Source: Silanimonas lenta DSM 16282 (GTDB lineage: Bacteria; Pseudomonadota; Gammaproteobacteria; Xanthomonadales; Xanthomonadaceae). From it: DNA of 64,000 nucleotides. Numbering within the stretch: position 1 is the first letter of the stretch; each line of letters begins with the position of its first letter. Position numbers and translations under genes: made by a program. The DNA is taken from the NCBI RefSeq assembly GCF_000429065.1, contig NZ_KE386845.1, positions 216,781-280,780 on the forward strand, read 5' to 3'. The notes beneath the pieces are model-generated. The model saw only the letters and a program-made list of their open reading frames with translations. It was not told the DNA's origin and made no database searches. Shown here one piece after another: positions 21,128 through 30,294 of this stretch.

Positions 21128-22540
21128 ATGCCCTCTGCCCGCCGTTTCCCGCCCGCGGCCTGCGCCGCGGGCCTGCTCCTCGCCGCCTGCCTGTCCGCCG
21201 CCCTGCCCATCCCGGCAGGGGCGGCTCCCGGCTGCGCCAGCGACGAGGTCCCCGCCGCCGAGCTGGTGCCCCCGGCCCTGCTCGGCGGCGAGGATTTCCG
21301 GGTCGATCCCTGCGCCCGCCTCACCGGCCACATGGCGCGCTTCACCCTGCGCCCTGCCGGCCCCGGCGCCGGGGCGGTGGAGCCGCCGGCCATCGTGGTG
21401 GAGAGCATCGACCTTCTGGAACTGCGGGTGCTGGAGATGGAACTGCTGCGCCGGCTGCGTGCCATCGGCCGCGCCAGCGCCGCCGGGCAGGCGGCGATGG
21501 GCTCGCTGCAGCAGACCGGCAACGCCGTGGGCAGCGTAGTGAGCCGCCCGGTGGAGAGCGTGGTGGGCCTGCCGGCCGGCGCCCTGCGCTTCTTCGGCCG
21601 GCAGGTGGAACGCGCCGGCCGCCAGGTGGCCGATGCCGGCGAACGGGCCTGGGAACACTTCGACACCCCCCTGCCGCCAGAGACCCGGCTGCGCCCGGAG
21701 GTGGAGGAAACCCTGCCTGCCGAACCCGAGCCCTGGTGGCGCCGGGGCAGCGGCCTTGCCTTCCAGCTCGGCAAGCGCTGGCTGGGCTATACCGCGGCCC
21801 GCCGCGATCTGGCCCGCCGCCTCGGCACCGACCCCTACACCCGCAACCCCTGGCTGGATGCCGAGATGGACCGCCTGGCCTGGGCGGCCCTGGTGGGGCG
21901 GCGCGGCGCGGGCTTCGGCCTCGGGCAGATCGGCGGGGCCGCCGGCATCGCCCTGTCGGAGAGCGGCCGCATCCACCGTATGGTCTGGGAACAGCCACCC
22001 GAGGAAGTGCGGCGCTGGAACGCCCGGCGCCTGGCCCCGCTCGCCTGCTCTCCCGAGGCCCAGGACGAGTTCTTCGACAACGGCCGCTTCAGCCCCACCC
22101 TGCAGACCCAGGCCGTGGATGCCCTGATGGAACTGGTGCCGCAGGCCGGCTGCGATGCCTTCCTGCAGCTCGCGGCCGGCGTCGAGCGCGAGGCCGAGGC
22201 ACGCTACGTGGTCGACCTGCTGCAGCTCCTGGTGGCCGCACGCCCGCGCTTCCCGGTGCGTTTCGAGCCGGTGGGCAGCGCGCTGGTGCTGCGCGATGGC
22301 GAGGAACGGCTGTTCCTCGCCCTGCCGGTGGACAGGCTGCAGTGGACGCCGATGACCCGGGACTTCTTCGCCCAGCCGGGCTTCGCCAGCGCCCCGGACA
22401 AGCGCGCCCTGATCGGCCGCGAGGCCAGCCCGGAGGCGCGGGCCGCCCTGCTGGCGGCGGGCTGGAGCGTGTTCGAGCACGCCATCGGGCCGGCGCGCGA
22501 AGCCAGCGCCGCTATCGCGGCGCAGCGCGGGGACGGCTGA
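21128..22540 (+). CDS. Exported protein of unknown function
   Basis: I do not recognise this 470-residue protein. It has an N-terminal hydrophobic signal (CAAGLLLAACLSAALPIPAGA); LAAC would fit a lipobox, but the hydrophobic stretch continues past it and an AGA|A cleavage by signal peptidase I is as likely. Residues about 105-175 form an Ala/Gly/Val-rich amphipathic stretch with small-residue repeats, then a polar helical region with DPYTRNPWLDAEMDRLA and a C-terminal mixed domain (LRDGEERLFLALPVD). ATG 21128 is 2 bp after the GNAT stop. Its 3' end faces the response regulator, 10 bp away. Envelope location is the only inference made. Confidence 0.7.
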   Translation: MPSARRFPPAACAAGLLLAACLSAALPIPAGAAPGCASDEVPAAELVPPALLGGEDFRVDPCARLTGHMARFTLRPAGPGAGAVEPPAIVVESIDLLELRVLEMELLRRLRAIGRASAAGQAAMGSLQQTGNAVGSVVSRPVESVVGLPAGALRFFGRQVERAGRQVADAGERAWEHFDTPLPPETRLRPEVEETLPAEPEPWWRRGSGLAFQLGKRWLGYTAARRDLARRLGTDPYTRNPWLDAEMDRLAWAALVGRRGAGFGLGQIGGAAGIALSESGRIHRMVWEQPPEEVRRWNARRLAPLACSPEAQDEFFDNGRFSPTLQTQAVDALMELVPQAGCDAFLQLAAGVEREAEARYVVDLLQLLVAARPRFPVRFEPVGSALVLRDGEERLFLALPVDRLQWTPMTRDFFAQPGFASAPDKRALIGREASPEARAALLAAGWSVFEHAIGPAREASAAIAAQRGDG

Positions 22541-22550
22541 GGGCGGGGCT

Positions 22551-23282
22551 TCAGCCTGCGCTGGCCGGCACCTCGTCGGCCTCGTCGCTGCTGGTGCGCA
22601 CCAGCCGGTAGCCGTGCTGGTAGATGCCCTCCAGCCGCCATTCGCTGTCGCCCTGCAGGCCAAGGCGCTTGCGCAGCCGGCTGACGTAGGTATCGACGCT
22701 GCGGGTGGCCACGTTCGGTCCCACCCGCCATACCTGCGAGAGCAGGGTCTCGCGGCTCACCACCTTGCCGCGGCGCTGGAACAGGAAGACCAGCAGGTCG
22801 AATTCGCGGTCGGTGAGTTCCACCGGCTCGCCATGCAGGGTGAGGCGGCGGCGCTCGAGGTCGAAGCCGAAGGGTTCGACCCCGTCGATCATGTGCATCT
22901 GGCTCGGCGGCGCGGCCCGGCGCAGGGCGGCATTGATGCGCGCCACCAGTTCGGCGGCCCTGGCCGGCTTGACGATGTAGTCGTCGGCCCCGGCCTGCAG
23001 CCCGGTGACGATGTCCTCCTCCTGGTCGTTGCCGGTGAGGAAGATCACCGGCAGCGTGGCATTCGACTGCCGCAGTTCCTTCAACAGTTCCAGCCCGGAA
23101 ACGCCGGGCAGGTTCCAGTCGAGCAGGAGCAGGTCGATCGACTCCGGCCCCATGCGCCGGCGGAAATCCAGCTCGGTGGCGTAGTGGAGGCAATCCATGC
23201 CCGCGTTCTGGATCATCGTGGCGATGATCTTCGCCTGGGTGGGATCGTCCTCGACGAGTCCGATTTGGAGTGTGCGCGACAT
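22551..23282 (-). CDS. OmpR/PhoB-family response regulator (orphan)
   Basis: The 243-residue protein has a receiver domain (about 5-120) with acidic pocket EDD (11-13), phosphoacceptor Asp55 in LLLLDWNLPG and the conserved Lys in YIVKPA, and a C-terminal winged helix (about 135-232) with RSVDTYVSRLRKRLG and the HGYRL wing. The start is ATG 23282 with AAGGGG ahead; the frame extends upstream to 23453 through the divergent intergenic region without support. No histidine kinase gene is adjacent. A 33-bp dyad lies 41 bp upstream between it and kbl and is a candidate operator. Confidence 0.92.
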   Translation of the reverse strand: MSRTLQIGLVEDDPTQAKIIATMIQNAGMDCLHYATELDFRRRMGPESIDLLLLDWNLPGVSGLELLKELRQSNATLPVIFLTGNDQEEDIVTGLQAGADDYIVKPARAAELVARINAALRRAAPPSQMHMIDGVEPFGFDLERRRLTLHGEPVELTDREFDLLVFLFQRRGKVVSRETLLSQVWRVGPNVATRSVDTYVSRLRKRLGLQGDSEWRLEGIYQHGYRLVRTSSDEADEVPASAG

Positions 23283-23322
23283 GGTCCCCTTGAGGTGGCC
23301 GGAAGAGGGCTCCGGCCCGCAA

Positions 23323-23355
23323 CATGTTTGACAACTGTGAATTGTGTCAAGCATG
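23323..23355. promoter_or_regulatory. 33-bp dyad between the response regulator and kbl (candidate operator)
   Basis: Two 11-nt arms CATGnTTGACA and TGTCAAnCATG flank an 11-nt AT-rich spacer, centred near 23339. Each arm contains a perfect TTGACA, so the dyad could also hold back-to-back -35 elements for the divergent genes, though no convincing -10 lies at 17 nt on either side. The regularity and the AT content in GC-rich surroundings mark it as a binding site. Confidence 0.5.
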
Positions 23356-23466
23356 GCGGCGCAGGGAAAGCCACGGCCCGGGGCGGCCCGTGAAGACCGG
23401 CTCGCCCTTCCCCGGCGGCCGGGGGCGATAATGCCCCCCTTTCTGCTACCCACTGCCAGCCCGCCG

Positions 23467-24681
23467 ATGCCGACCCCCGCCCCGCGCTACCCCGCGCAAG
23501 CCCGCTATGCCGCCGAGCTCGCCGAGATCCAGTCCGCCGGCCTGTTCAAGGCCGAGCGCATCATCACGAGCCCGCAGTCGGCCGAGATCCGGCTGGCCGA
23601 CGGGCGCACGGTGCTGAACTTCTGCGCCAACAACTACCTCGGCCTTGCCGACCACCCGGACATCATCGCCGCCGCCAAGGCCGCGCTCGATACCCATGGC
23701 TTCGGCATGGCCTCGGTGCGCTTCATCTGCGGCACCCAGGACCTGCACAAGGCCCTGGAGGCGAAGATCGCCCGCTTCTTCGGCACCGAGGACACCATCC
23801 TCTACGCCGCCTGCTTCGACGCCAACGGCGGCCTGTTCGAACCGCTGCTGGGCGAACAAGACGCCATCGTCTCGGACAGCCTCAACCACGCCTCGATCAT
23901 CGACGGTGTGCGCCTGTGCAAGGCCAAGCGCTACCGCTACGCCAACTGCGACATGGCCGACCTCGAGAAGCAGCTGCAGCAGGCCCGCGCCGATGGCGTG
24001 CGCGACATCCTGATCACCACCGATGGCGTGTTCTCGATGGACGGCTTCATCGCCCCGCTCGACGAGATCACCACGCTGGCGGCGAAGTACGGGGCGATGG
24101 TGCACATCGACGAGTGCCACGCGACCGGCTTCCTTGGGCGCTCAGGCCGCGGCAGCGCCGAGGTGAAGGGCGTGATGGACCGGATCGACATTTTCACCGG
24201 CACCCTGGGCAAGGCCATGGGCGGCGCCCTGGGCGGCTTCACCACCGGCCGCAGGGAAGTGATCGAGCTGCTGCGCCAGCGATCGCGGCCTTATCTGTTC
24301 AGCAACTCGCTGCCGCCGCACGTGGTGGCCGCGGGCCTCAAGGCCTTCGACATGCTGGACGCCGCTGGCGAGCTGCGCGAGCGCCTCGCCGCCAACACCG
24401 CCTATTTCCGCGAACGCATGACCGCCGCCGGCTTCGAGCTCAAGCCGGGTCAGCATCCGATCTGCCCGGTGATGCTCTACGACGCCCCGCTGGCGCAACG
24501 CTTCGCCGAGCGCCTGCTGGAGGAAGGCATCTACGCCATCGGCTTCTTCTTCCCGGTGGTGCCCAAGGGCCAGGCCCGCATCCGCACCCAGATGAGCGCC
24601 GCGCATACCCGCGAGCACCTCGACCGCGCCATCGCCGCCTTCACCAAGGTCGGCCGCGAGCTCGGCGTCATCCAGGCCTGA
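23467..24681 (+). CDS. kbl: Glycine C-acetyltransferase (2-amino-3-ketobutyrate CoA ligase)
   Basis: The 404-residue PLP enzyme (E. coli 398) cleaves the Tdh product with CoA to glycine and acetyl-CoA. Visible features: [13 protein letters not shown] near the N-terminus, [10 protein letters not shown] with the PLP-stacking aspartate, [13 protein letters not shown] with the PLP lysine, and the C-terminal [13 protein letters not shown]. The start is ATG 23467; in-frame ATGs upstream (23431, 23344) give low-quality extensions. A GATAAT box at 23427-23432 is a possible -10. It forms a two-enzyme pathway with tdh, although an exported protein and a regulator on the other strand separate them. Confidence 0.96.
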   Translation: MPTPAPRYPAQARYAAELAEIQSAGLFKAERIITSPQSAEIRLADGRTVLNFCANNYLGLADHPDIIAAAKAALDTHGFGMASVRFICGTQDLHKALEAKIARFFGTEDTILYAACFDANGGLFEPLLGEQDAIVSDSLNHASIIDGVRLCKAKRYRYANCDMADLEKQLQQARADGVRDILITTDGVFSMDGFIAPLDEITTLAAKYGAMVHIDECHATGFLGRSGRGSAEVKGVMDRIDIFTGTLGKAMGGALGGFTTGRREVIELLRQRSRPYLFSNSLPPHVVAAGLKAFDMLDAAGELRERLAANTAYFRERMTAAGFELKPGQHPICPVMLYDAPLAQRFAERLLEEGIYAIGFFFPVVPKGQARIRTQMSAAHTREHLDRAIAAFTKVGRELGVIQA

Positions 24682-24701
24682 GACCGGGCATCGCGCCCGG
24701 C

Positions 24702-25442
24702 TCAGCCGCGCAGCGCCGCCACCTCGCGGGCCTCGAGGTGGCGCCACGCCCCCTTCGGCAAGGTGCCGAGCACGAGCCCGCCGATCGCCACCCGCACGAG
24801 GCGGCGCACCGGAAAGCCCGCCGCCGCGGCAAGGCGGCGGATCTGCCGGTTGCGCCCCTCGTCCAGCACCACCTCCAGCCAGGCCGTCCTGCCGCCACTG
24901 CGCAACAGGCGCACCGCCTTGGCCGAGAGCCGCTCGCCACGGTCCTCGATACCGTCCTGCATGGCGGCCAGCACGGCCTCGTCCGGCACGCCCTCCACCT
25001 GCACGTGGTAGGTCTTGTCCGGCCCGCGGCGAGGATCGGTGATGGCCGCCGCCCAGCCGGGGTCATTGGTGAACAGCAGCAGGCCTTCGCTGGCCTGGTC
25101 GAGGCGCCCCACCGGGGCCACCCAGGGCAGGCCGGCGCCCTCGAGGCAGCGGTACACCGTCTCCCGCCCCTGCTCGTCGTCGGCCGTGGTGACGAGGCCA
25201 CGCGGCTTGTTGAGTGCAAGGTAGACCCGCTCGACCGCGGCCAGCGGCCGGCCATCCACAGCCACGGCGTCCAGACCGGCACGCACCGGATGCTCCGGGT
25301 CGCGCACCACCCGCCCGTTCACGCTCACCCGGCCCGCACGCACCCAGGCGGCGGCCACCGTCCGGGAGGCCAGCCCCGCCTTCGAGAGCACCCGCGCTAG
25401 GCCATGGCGGGGCGGCAGCGGGGAAAAGGCACGGGCAGGCAT
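24702..25442 (-). CDS. RsuA/RluB-family pseudouridine synthase
   Basis: The 246-residue enzyme isomerises uridine in rRNA. An N-terminal S4 RNA-binding domain (about 12-60; ARVLSKAGLASRTVA... GRVSVNG) is followed by the catalytic domain with the aspartate in VGRLDQASEGLLLFTND and a C-terminal EGRNRQIRRLAAA-like motif (DEGRNRQIRRL). The family groups RsuA (16S), RluB, RluE and RluF (23S); the S4 domain rules out RluE, but the exact target cannot be assigned. Its 3' end faces kbl with 20 bp between. Confidence 0.92.
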   Translation of the reverse strand: MPARAFSPLPPRHGLARVLSKAGLASRTVAAAWVRAGRVSVNGRVVRDPEHPVRAGLDAVAVDGRPLAAVERVYLALNKPRGLVTTADDEQGRETVYRCLEGAGLPWVAPVGRLDQASEGLLLFTNDPGWAAAITDPRRGPDKTYHVQVEGVPDEAVLAAMQDGIEDRGERLSAKAVRLLRSGGRTAWLEVVLDEGRNRQIRRLAAAAGFPVRRLVRVAIGGLVLGTLPKGAWRHLEAREVAALRG

Positions 25443-25475
25443 GCCGGCATGATCCGAAAACCCCCGCGGCTTGGC

Positions 25476-25481
25476 TACGCT
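25476..25481 (+). promoter_or_regulatory. Possible -10 box of the OsmC-family gene
   Basis: TACGCT lies 29 nt before ATG 25511, downstream of the divergent pseudouridine synthase start. No -35 is evident. Confidence 0.3.
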
Positions 25482-25510
25482 GTGGCACCTCCACCCACCC
25501 GAGGCCTGCC

Positions 25511-25960
25511 ATGTCGGAACACACCGCCACCCTTGCCTGGAGCCGCGGCGATGCCGCGTTCACCTACGAAACCTATTCCCGCGACCACCGCCTGGTGTTC
25601 GAGAACGGCCTGGAGACCCTGGCCTCCTCGGCCCCGGCCTACGCCGGCAACCCCAAGGCCCTGAATCCGGAAACCCTGCTGGTCGGGGCACTGGCCTCCT
25701 GCCACATGCTCACCTTCCTCGCCGTGTGCGCGAAGCGCGGCTACGTGGTCGACCGCTACGAGGACAGCGCGAGCGGCCGGCTGGACAAGAACGCCGAGGA
25801 GCGGATGGCCATCACCCACATCACCCTGCGGCCGAAGGTGGCCTTCTCCGGCGAAAAGCAGCCCACGGCCGAGGAACTGGAACGGCTGCACGAGCGGGCG
25901 CATGCCAACTGTTTCATCGCCAACTCCGTGCGCGCCGAAGTCGAGGTGCTGCCCGGCTGA
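25511..25960 (+). CDS. OsmC/Ohr-family peroxiredoxin-like protein
   Basis: The 149-residue cytosolic protein belongs to the OsmC family of thiol peroxidases acting on organic hydroperoxides. The first conserved cysteine is in LVGALASCHMLTFL and the second in ERAHANCFIANSV, both in the expected helices; AYAGNPKALNPETLL is the family's PE/NP region. It resembles the YhfA-like OsmC subgroup more than Ohr. It lies 54 bp upstream of a membrane-lipid modification operon on the same strand, where a lipid peroxide detoxifier would make sense, but the desaturase appears to have its own promoter. Confidence 0.9.
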   Translation: MSEHTATLAWSRGDAAFTYETYSRDHRLVFENGLETLASSAPAYAGNPKALNPETLLVGALASCHMLTFLAVCAKRGYVVDRYEDSASGRLDKNAEERMAITHITLRPKVAFSGEKQPTAEELERLHERAHANCFIANSVRAEVEVLPG

Positions 25961-26002
25961 GCCGGGCCGCCCGGTTCACCGGCTTCTCACCGCCGCCCCG
26001 CG

Positions 26003-26008
26003 TAGAGT
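26003..26008 (+). promoter_or_regulatory. Probable -10 box of a leaderless transcript heading the lipid operon
   Basis: TAGAGT ends exactly 6 nt before ATG 26015 of the desaturase gene. No Shine-Dalgarno sequence lies between, so the mRNA would begin at the start codon. Confidence 0.45.
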
Positions 26009-26014
26009 CGCGCC

Positions 26015-26971
26015 ATGCAAGCCGCTCCCCCTCCCCCCTCGCTCTGGCGCCGGGCCGCCGTCGCCGTGGTCCGCTGGTTCGACACTGCCGCCGACGATCC
26101 CCTCGACGCTGCCGAGGCCGCGCGCATCGACTGGCTGCGTGTGCTGCCCTTCATCGGCCTGCACCTTGCCTGCCTCGGCGTGCTCTGGGTGGGGGTGAGC
26201 CCCTTCGCGGTGGGCGTGGCCATCGCTCTTTACGTGGTGCGGATGTTCGCCATCACCGGTTTCTACCACCGCTATTTCTCGCACAAGGCCTTCCGCACCT
26301 CGCGTCCGGTGCAGTTCCTGTTCGGCGTGCTCGGCGCCAGCAGCGTGCAGCGCGGGCCGCTGTGGTGGGCGGCGCACCACCGCCAGCACCACCGCGCCAG
26401 CGACACCGAGGCCGACCCGCATTCGCCGCGGCACAAGGGCTTCTGGTACAGCCACATGGGCTGGTTCCTCACCCGCGGCGCCTTCCGCACCAACCTCGAG
26501 GCGGTGAAGGACCTGGCGAAGTTCCCCGAGCTGCGCCTGCTCGACCGCTTCGACATTCTCGTGCCGGTGCTGCTGGCCTGCGGACTGTTCCTGCTCGGCG
26601 AGTGGCTGGAGACCGCAGCGCCCGGGCTCGGCACCAACGGCCCGCAACTCCTGGTCTGGGGCTTCTTCATCTCCACCGTGGTGCTGTTCCACGTCACCGT
26701 CACCATCAATTCCTTCGCCCACCGCTTCGGCCGCCGCCGCTTCCCCACCCGCGACGACTCGCGCAACAACTGGTTCCTCGCCCTGCTCACCTTCGGCGAG
26801 GGCTGGCACAACAACCACCACCACTACCCGGGCTCGGCGCGGCAGGGCTTCCGCTGGTGGGAATACGACTTCACCTACTACGGCTTGAAGCTGATGAGCT
26901 GGTGCCGCCTGGTCTGGGACCTCAAGCCGGTGCCCGAAGCCTTCCGCAAGCCGCGCCCGGAGGCCGCGTGA
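26015..26971 (+). CDS. Membrane fatty acid desaturase (acyl-CoA delta-9 type)
   Basis: The 318-residue integral membrane di-iron desaturase introduces a cis double bond into acyl chains. The three histidine boxes are complete: HRYFSH (85-90), HHRQHH (121-126) and HNNHHH (265-270). Hydrophobic stretches sit between box 2 and box 3 as in stearoyl-CoA desaturases. It opens the lipid operon; its TGA overlaps the GTG of the FAD oxidoreductase gene (GTGA at 26968-26971). The double bond it makes would be the substrate for the two CFA-type methyltransferases encoded downstream. The exact position of desaturation cannot be told from sequence. Confidence 0.92.
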   Translation: MQAAPPPPSLWRRAAVAVVRWFDTAADDPLDAAEAARIDWLRVLPFIGLHLACLGVLWVGVSPFAVGVAIALYVVRMFAITGFYHRYFSHKAFRTSRPVQFLFGVLGASSVQRGPLWWAAHHRQHHRASDTEADPHSPRHKGFWYSHMGWFLTRGAFRTNLEAVKDLAKFPELRLLDRFDILVPVLLACGLFLLGEWLETAAPGLGTNGPQLLVWGFFISTVVLFHVTVTINSFAHRFGRRRFPTRDDSRNNWFLALLTFGEGWHNNHHHYPGSARQGFRWWEYDFTYYGLKLMSWCRLVWDLKPVPEAFRKPRPEAA

Positions 26972-28209
26972 GGGTCGCCGTCGTCGGCAGCGGCATCGCC
27001 GGGCTTTCCGCCGCCTGGCTGCTCTCCCGCCAGCACGAGGTAGTGCTGTTCGAGGCCGAGGCGCGGCTGGGCGGCCATACCCACACGCACGAGGTAGAGC
27101 AGGCCGGCGTGCGCTACCGCGTGGATACCGGCTTCATCGTCCACAACCCGCACAACTACCCGCTGCTCACACGGCTGTTCGACGAACTCGGCGTGGCCTC
27201 GCAGGACACCACCATGAGCTTCGGCGTGCAGGTGGAAGCGACCGGCCTCGAATACAACGCCACCCGCCTCGATACCCTGTTCTGCCAGCGCCGCAACCTG
27301 TTCTTGCCGCGCTTCCTCGGCATGGTGCGCGACATCCTGCGCTTCTACCGCGAGGCCGGCGCCCTGCTGCGCGAGCCCGGCCCCGGCCCCTCGCTCGGCG
27401 AGTACCTGGAACAGAACCGCTACTCCGCCCTGTTCCGCGAGGCCCACCTGGTCCCGATGGCCTCGGCCCTGTGGTCCTCGCCCTCGGCGAAGATCCTCGA
27501 GTTCCCGGCGAAATACCTCGTGCGCTTCATGGACCACCACCGCATGCTGCAGGTGGAGGGCCGGCCGCAGTGGAAGGTGGTGAAGGGCGGCTCCTCAACC
27601 TATGTCGAGGCGATGAAGGCGCGCTGGACGGTCGAGACGCGGCTGGCCTGCCCGGTGCAGCGCGTCACCCGCGACGAAGAGGGCGTGCGGGTGAAGCACG
27701 TGGCCGGCGAGGACCGCTTCGATGCCATCGTCATCGCTACCCACAGCGACCAGGCGCTGGCCCTGCTGGGCGATGCCGATGCCCTCGAGCGTGAGGTGCT
27801 GGGCGCCATTCCCTACCAGCGCAACGAGGTGGTGCTGCATACCGACCGCCGAATGCTGCCGCGCCACCGCAAGGCCTGGGCGGCCTGGAACGCCTTCGTG
27901 CCGGCCGCCCCCGGGGCGGAATGCAGCGTGAGCTACTGCATGAACCTGCTGCAGGGCCTCGATTCGCCCGAGCCCTTCGTGGTCACGCTGAACCGCTCGG
28001 CGGCCATCGATCCTTCCCGGGTGCTGGCGCGCATGGTCTACCACCACCCGGTCTACACCCACGCCAGCGTCGCGGCCCAGGCCCGGGTGGGCGAGCTCAA
28101 CGGCCGCCGCCACACCTGGTTCGCCGGAGCCTGGCAGGGCTTCGGCTTCCACGAGGACGGCATGCGCGCCGGCGTGGCGGCCGCCACCGGCCTCGGGGTG
28201 GTCTGGTGA
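26968..28209 (+). CDS. FAD/NAD(P)-binding amine-oxidase-fold oxidoreductase
   Basis: The 413-residue protein starts at GTG 26968, overlapping the desaturase stop. The N-terminal dinucleotide motif is [15 protein letters not shown] with the following acidic strand end [10 protein letters not shown], as in amine-oxidase/phytoene-desaturase-fold flavoproteins; the C-terminal FAD contact is [15 protein letters not shown]. This family is regularly encoded with DUF1365 and CFA synthase genes and is presumed to act on methylated or cyclopropane acyl chains, but its reaction is not settled. Its stop overlaps the DUF1365 GTG start. Confidence 0.9.
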   Translation: MRVAVVGSGIAGLSAAWLLSRQHEVVLFEAEARLGGHTHTHEVEQAGVRYRVDTGFIVHNPHNYPLLTRLFDELGVASQDTTMSFGVQVEATGLEYNATRLDTLFCQRRNLFLPRFLGMVRDILRFYREAGALLREPGPGPSLGEYLEQNRYSALFREAHLVPMASALWSSPSAKILEFPAKYLVRFMDHHRMLQVEGRPQWKVVKGGSSTYVEAMKARWTVETRLACPVQRVTRDEEGVRVKHVAGEDRFDAIVIATHSDQALALLGDADALEREVLGAIPYQRNEVVLHTDRRMLPRHRKAWAAWNAFVPAAPGAECSVSYCMNLLQGLDSPEPFVVTLNRSAAIDPSRVLARMVYHHPVYTHASVAAQARVGELNGRRHTWFAGAWQGFGFHEDGMRAGVAAATGLGVVW

Positions 28210-29009
28210 GCCCTGGCGACGAACGCCGGGCGCCCGTGGGCGAAGCCCTGCGGAGCGCCGTCTACGAAGGCTGGGTGCGGCACCGGCGCTTCTCGCCAGC
28301 CATGCACCAGTTCCGCTACCGGCTCTTCCAGCCCTTCCTCGATCTTTCCGAACTGGACCGGGTATTCCAGGGGCGCTGGCTGTGGTCGGTGGGCCGCCGC
28401 AACCTCGCCGAGTTCCGCCGCAGCGACTACTTCGGCGATCCTGCCCTGCCCCTCGAGTCCGCCGTGCGCCGGCGCGTGGAAGCGGAACTGGGCCGCCCGG
28501 CGCCGGGGCCGGTCCGCCTGCTCACCCACCTGCGCTACTTCGGCTACGTGCAGAACCCGGTGAGCTTCTACTACGGCTACCGCGAGGACGGCGAAACCCT
28601 CGACTGGGTGCTGGCCGAGATCACCAACACGCCCTGGGGCCAGCACCATGCCTACCTGCTGCCGGTGGAGCGGGCCGAGGCACGCGGCCGCAGCCTGCAC
28701 TTCGGCTTCGACAAGACCTTCCACGTGTCCCCCTTCCTGCCCATGGACCGGCGCTACCACTGGGTGTTCACCCCGCCCGGGGCAGACCTGCACGTGCACA
28801 TGGAGGTGCTCGCCGGCGAGGCGCGCGAGTTCGACGCCACGCTCACGCTGGAGCGCCGTCCGCTGCAGGGCAACACGCTGGCTTCATGCCTCGCCCGGTA
28901 TCCCTTCATGACCGCCAAGGTCCTCGCCGGCATCTACTGGCAGGCGCTCCGTCTCACCCTCAAGCGCGTGCCTTTCCACCCCCACCCCGACCCTGCCGCC
29001 CGCCTCTGA
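28206..29009 (+). CDS. DUF1365 family protein
   Basis: The 267-residue protein starts at GTG 28206, overlapping the preceding TGA as GTGA. DUF1365 hallmarks are visible: [20 protein letters not shown] near the N-terminus, [19 protein letters not shown], and [14 protein letters not shown]. No signal peptide. The biochemical role is unknown; constant association with the FAD oxidoreductase and CFA synthase suggests it binds or modifies the acyl chain. 4 bp separate it from the cfa-like gene. Confidence 0.9.
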   Translation: MSPGDERRAPVGEALRSAVYEGWVRHRRFSPAMHQFRYRLFQPFLDLSELDRVFQGRWLWSVGRRNLAEFRRSDYFGDPALPLESAVRRRVEAELGRPAPGPVRLLTHLRYFGYVQNPVSFYYGYREDGETLDWVLAEITNTPWGQHHAYLLPVERAEARGRSLHFGFDKTFHVSPFLPMDRRYHWVFTPPGADLHVHMEVLAGEAREFDATLTLERRPLQGNTLASCLARYPFMTAKVLAGIYWQALRLTLKRVPFHPHPDPAARL

Positions 29010-29013
29010 GCCC

Positions 29014-30294
29014 ATGAGCCTGCCCGCCGACGCCATGCCGACCGACACCGCCCCCGTGTCCGCCAGCCAGCGCTGGCTGCGCGCCCGCCTGCTCGAGCGC
29101 CTGGCGCCGATCCGCCACGGCCAGCTGGTCATCGAGGACGCGCTGGGCACGGTGCGCCTCGGCGAGGCCGAGCCGGCCGCCGGAGCCCCGGTGGCCCGCC
29201 TGCAGGTGCAGGACCTCGAGACCTATGCCCGCATTGCCACCGGCGGCTCGGTGGGTGCCGCCGAGGCCTACATGGACGGGCTCTGGCGCTGCGCCGAGCT
29301 CGTCGACCTGGTGCGCCTGCTGGTGCTCAACCGCGACCTTCTGGACGCCATGGAGGGCGGCACCGCCCGCCTCGGCGGCTGGCTGATGAAGGGCCTGCAC
29401 GCCCTGCGCCGCAATACCCGGGCCGGGGCGCGGAAGAACATCGCCGCCCACTACGACCTCGGCAACGCGCTGTTCCGGCTCTTCCTCTGCGAGGAGCTGA
29501 TGTACTCCTCGGCGATCTTCGCCTCCCCCGACGAATCCCTCGAAATCGCCTCGCGGCGCAAGCTCGAGCGCATCGGCCGCAAGCTCGACCTCAAGCCTAC
29601 CGACCACCTGGTCGAGATCGGCACCGGCTGGGGCGGCATGGCCCTGTATGCCGCGCGCCGCTTCGGCTGCCGGGTCACCACCACCACCATCTCGAAGGAA
29701 CAGCACGCACTCGCTACCGAGCGGGTGGCGCGGGCCGGGCTCTCCGACCGCGTGACCGTGCTGCTCGAGGACTACCGCGATCTTTCCGGCACCTACGACA
29801 AACTGGTGTCGATCGAGATGATCGAGGCCATCGGCCACCAGTACCTCGATACCTACATGGCGAAGTGCGCCTCGCTGCTGAAGCCGGACGGCCTCGCCCT
29901 CGTCCAGGCCATCACCATCGAGGACCACCGTTACCCGCAGGCCATGCGCTCGGTGGACTTCATCAAGCGCCACATCTTCCCGGGTAGCTTCATCCCCTCG
30001 ATCAGCGCCATCACTGGCGCCATGGCGCGCAGCACCGACCTGCGCCTCCTCTCGCAGGAGGATTTCGGGCCGAGCTACGCCCTCACCCTGCGCCACTGGC
30101 GCGAGCGTTTCCTCACCCGCCTGCCCGAGGTGCGCGCCCTCGGCTACGACGAGCGCTTCATCCGCATGTGGGAGTTCTATCTCGCCTACTGCGAAGGCGG
30201 TTTCCTCGAGCGCTCGATCGGCGTCTCGCAGTTGCTCTTCGCCCGGCCGCTGAACCGCCGCGCCCCCTGGCTCCCCGCCCCCGAGGCCACCTGA
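29014..30294 (+). CDS. cfa: Cyclopropane-fatty-acyl-phospholipid synthase
   Basis: The 426-residue SAM-dependent enzyme adds a methylene (or in relatives a methyl) to the cis double bond of phospholipid acyl chains. An N-terminal lipid-binding domain (about 1-140) precedes the methyltransferase with NIAAHYDLGN, LVEIGTGWGGMAL (SAM motif I) and VSIEMIEAIG. The catalytic-site segment RRIDFI-like (MRSVDFIKRHIFPG) is intact. ATG 29014 lies 4 bp after DUF1365; an alternative ATG is seven codons in. The stop overlaps the next start (TGATG). It is one of two CFA-like methyltransferases in the operon. Confidence 0.92.
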   Translation: MSLPADAMPTDTAPVSASQRWLRARLLERLAPIRHGQLVIEDALGTVRLGEAEPAAGAPVARLQVQDLETYARIATGGSVGAAEAYMDGLWRCAELVDLVRLLVLNRDLLDAMEGGTARLGGWLMKGLHALRRNTRAGARKNIAAHYDLGNALFRLFLCEELMYSSAIFASPDESLEIASRRKLERIGRKLDLKPTDHLVEIGTGWGGMALYAARRFGCRVTTTTISKEQHALATERVARAGLSDRVTVLLEDYRDLSGTYDKLVSIEMIEAIGHQYLDTYMAKCASLLKPDGLALVQAITIEDHRYPQAMRSVDFIKRHIFPGSFIPSISAITGAMARSTDLRLLSQEDFGPSYALTLRHWRERFLTRLPEVRALGYDERFIRMWEFYLAYCEGGFLERSIGVSQLLFARPLNRRAPWLPAPEAT

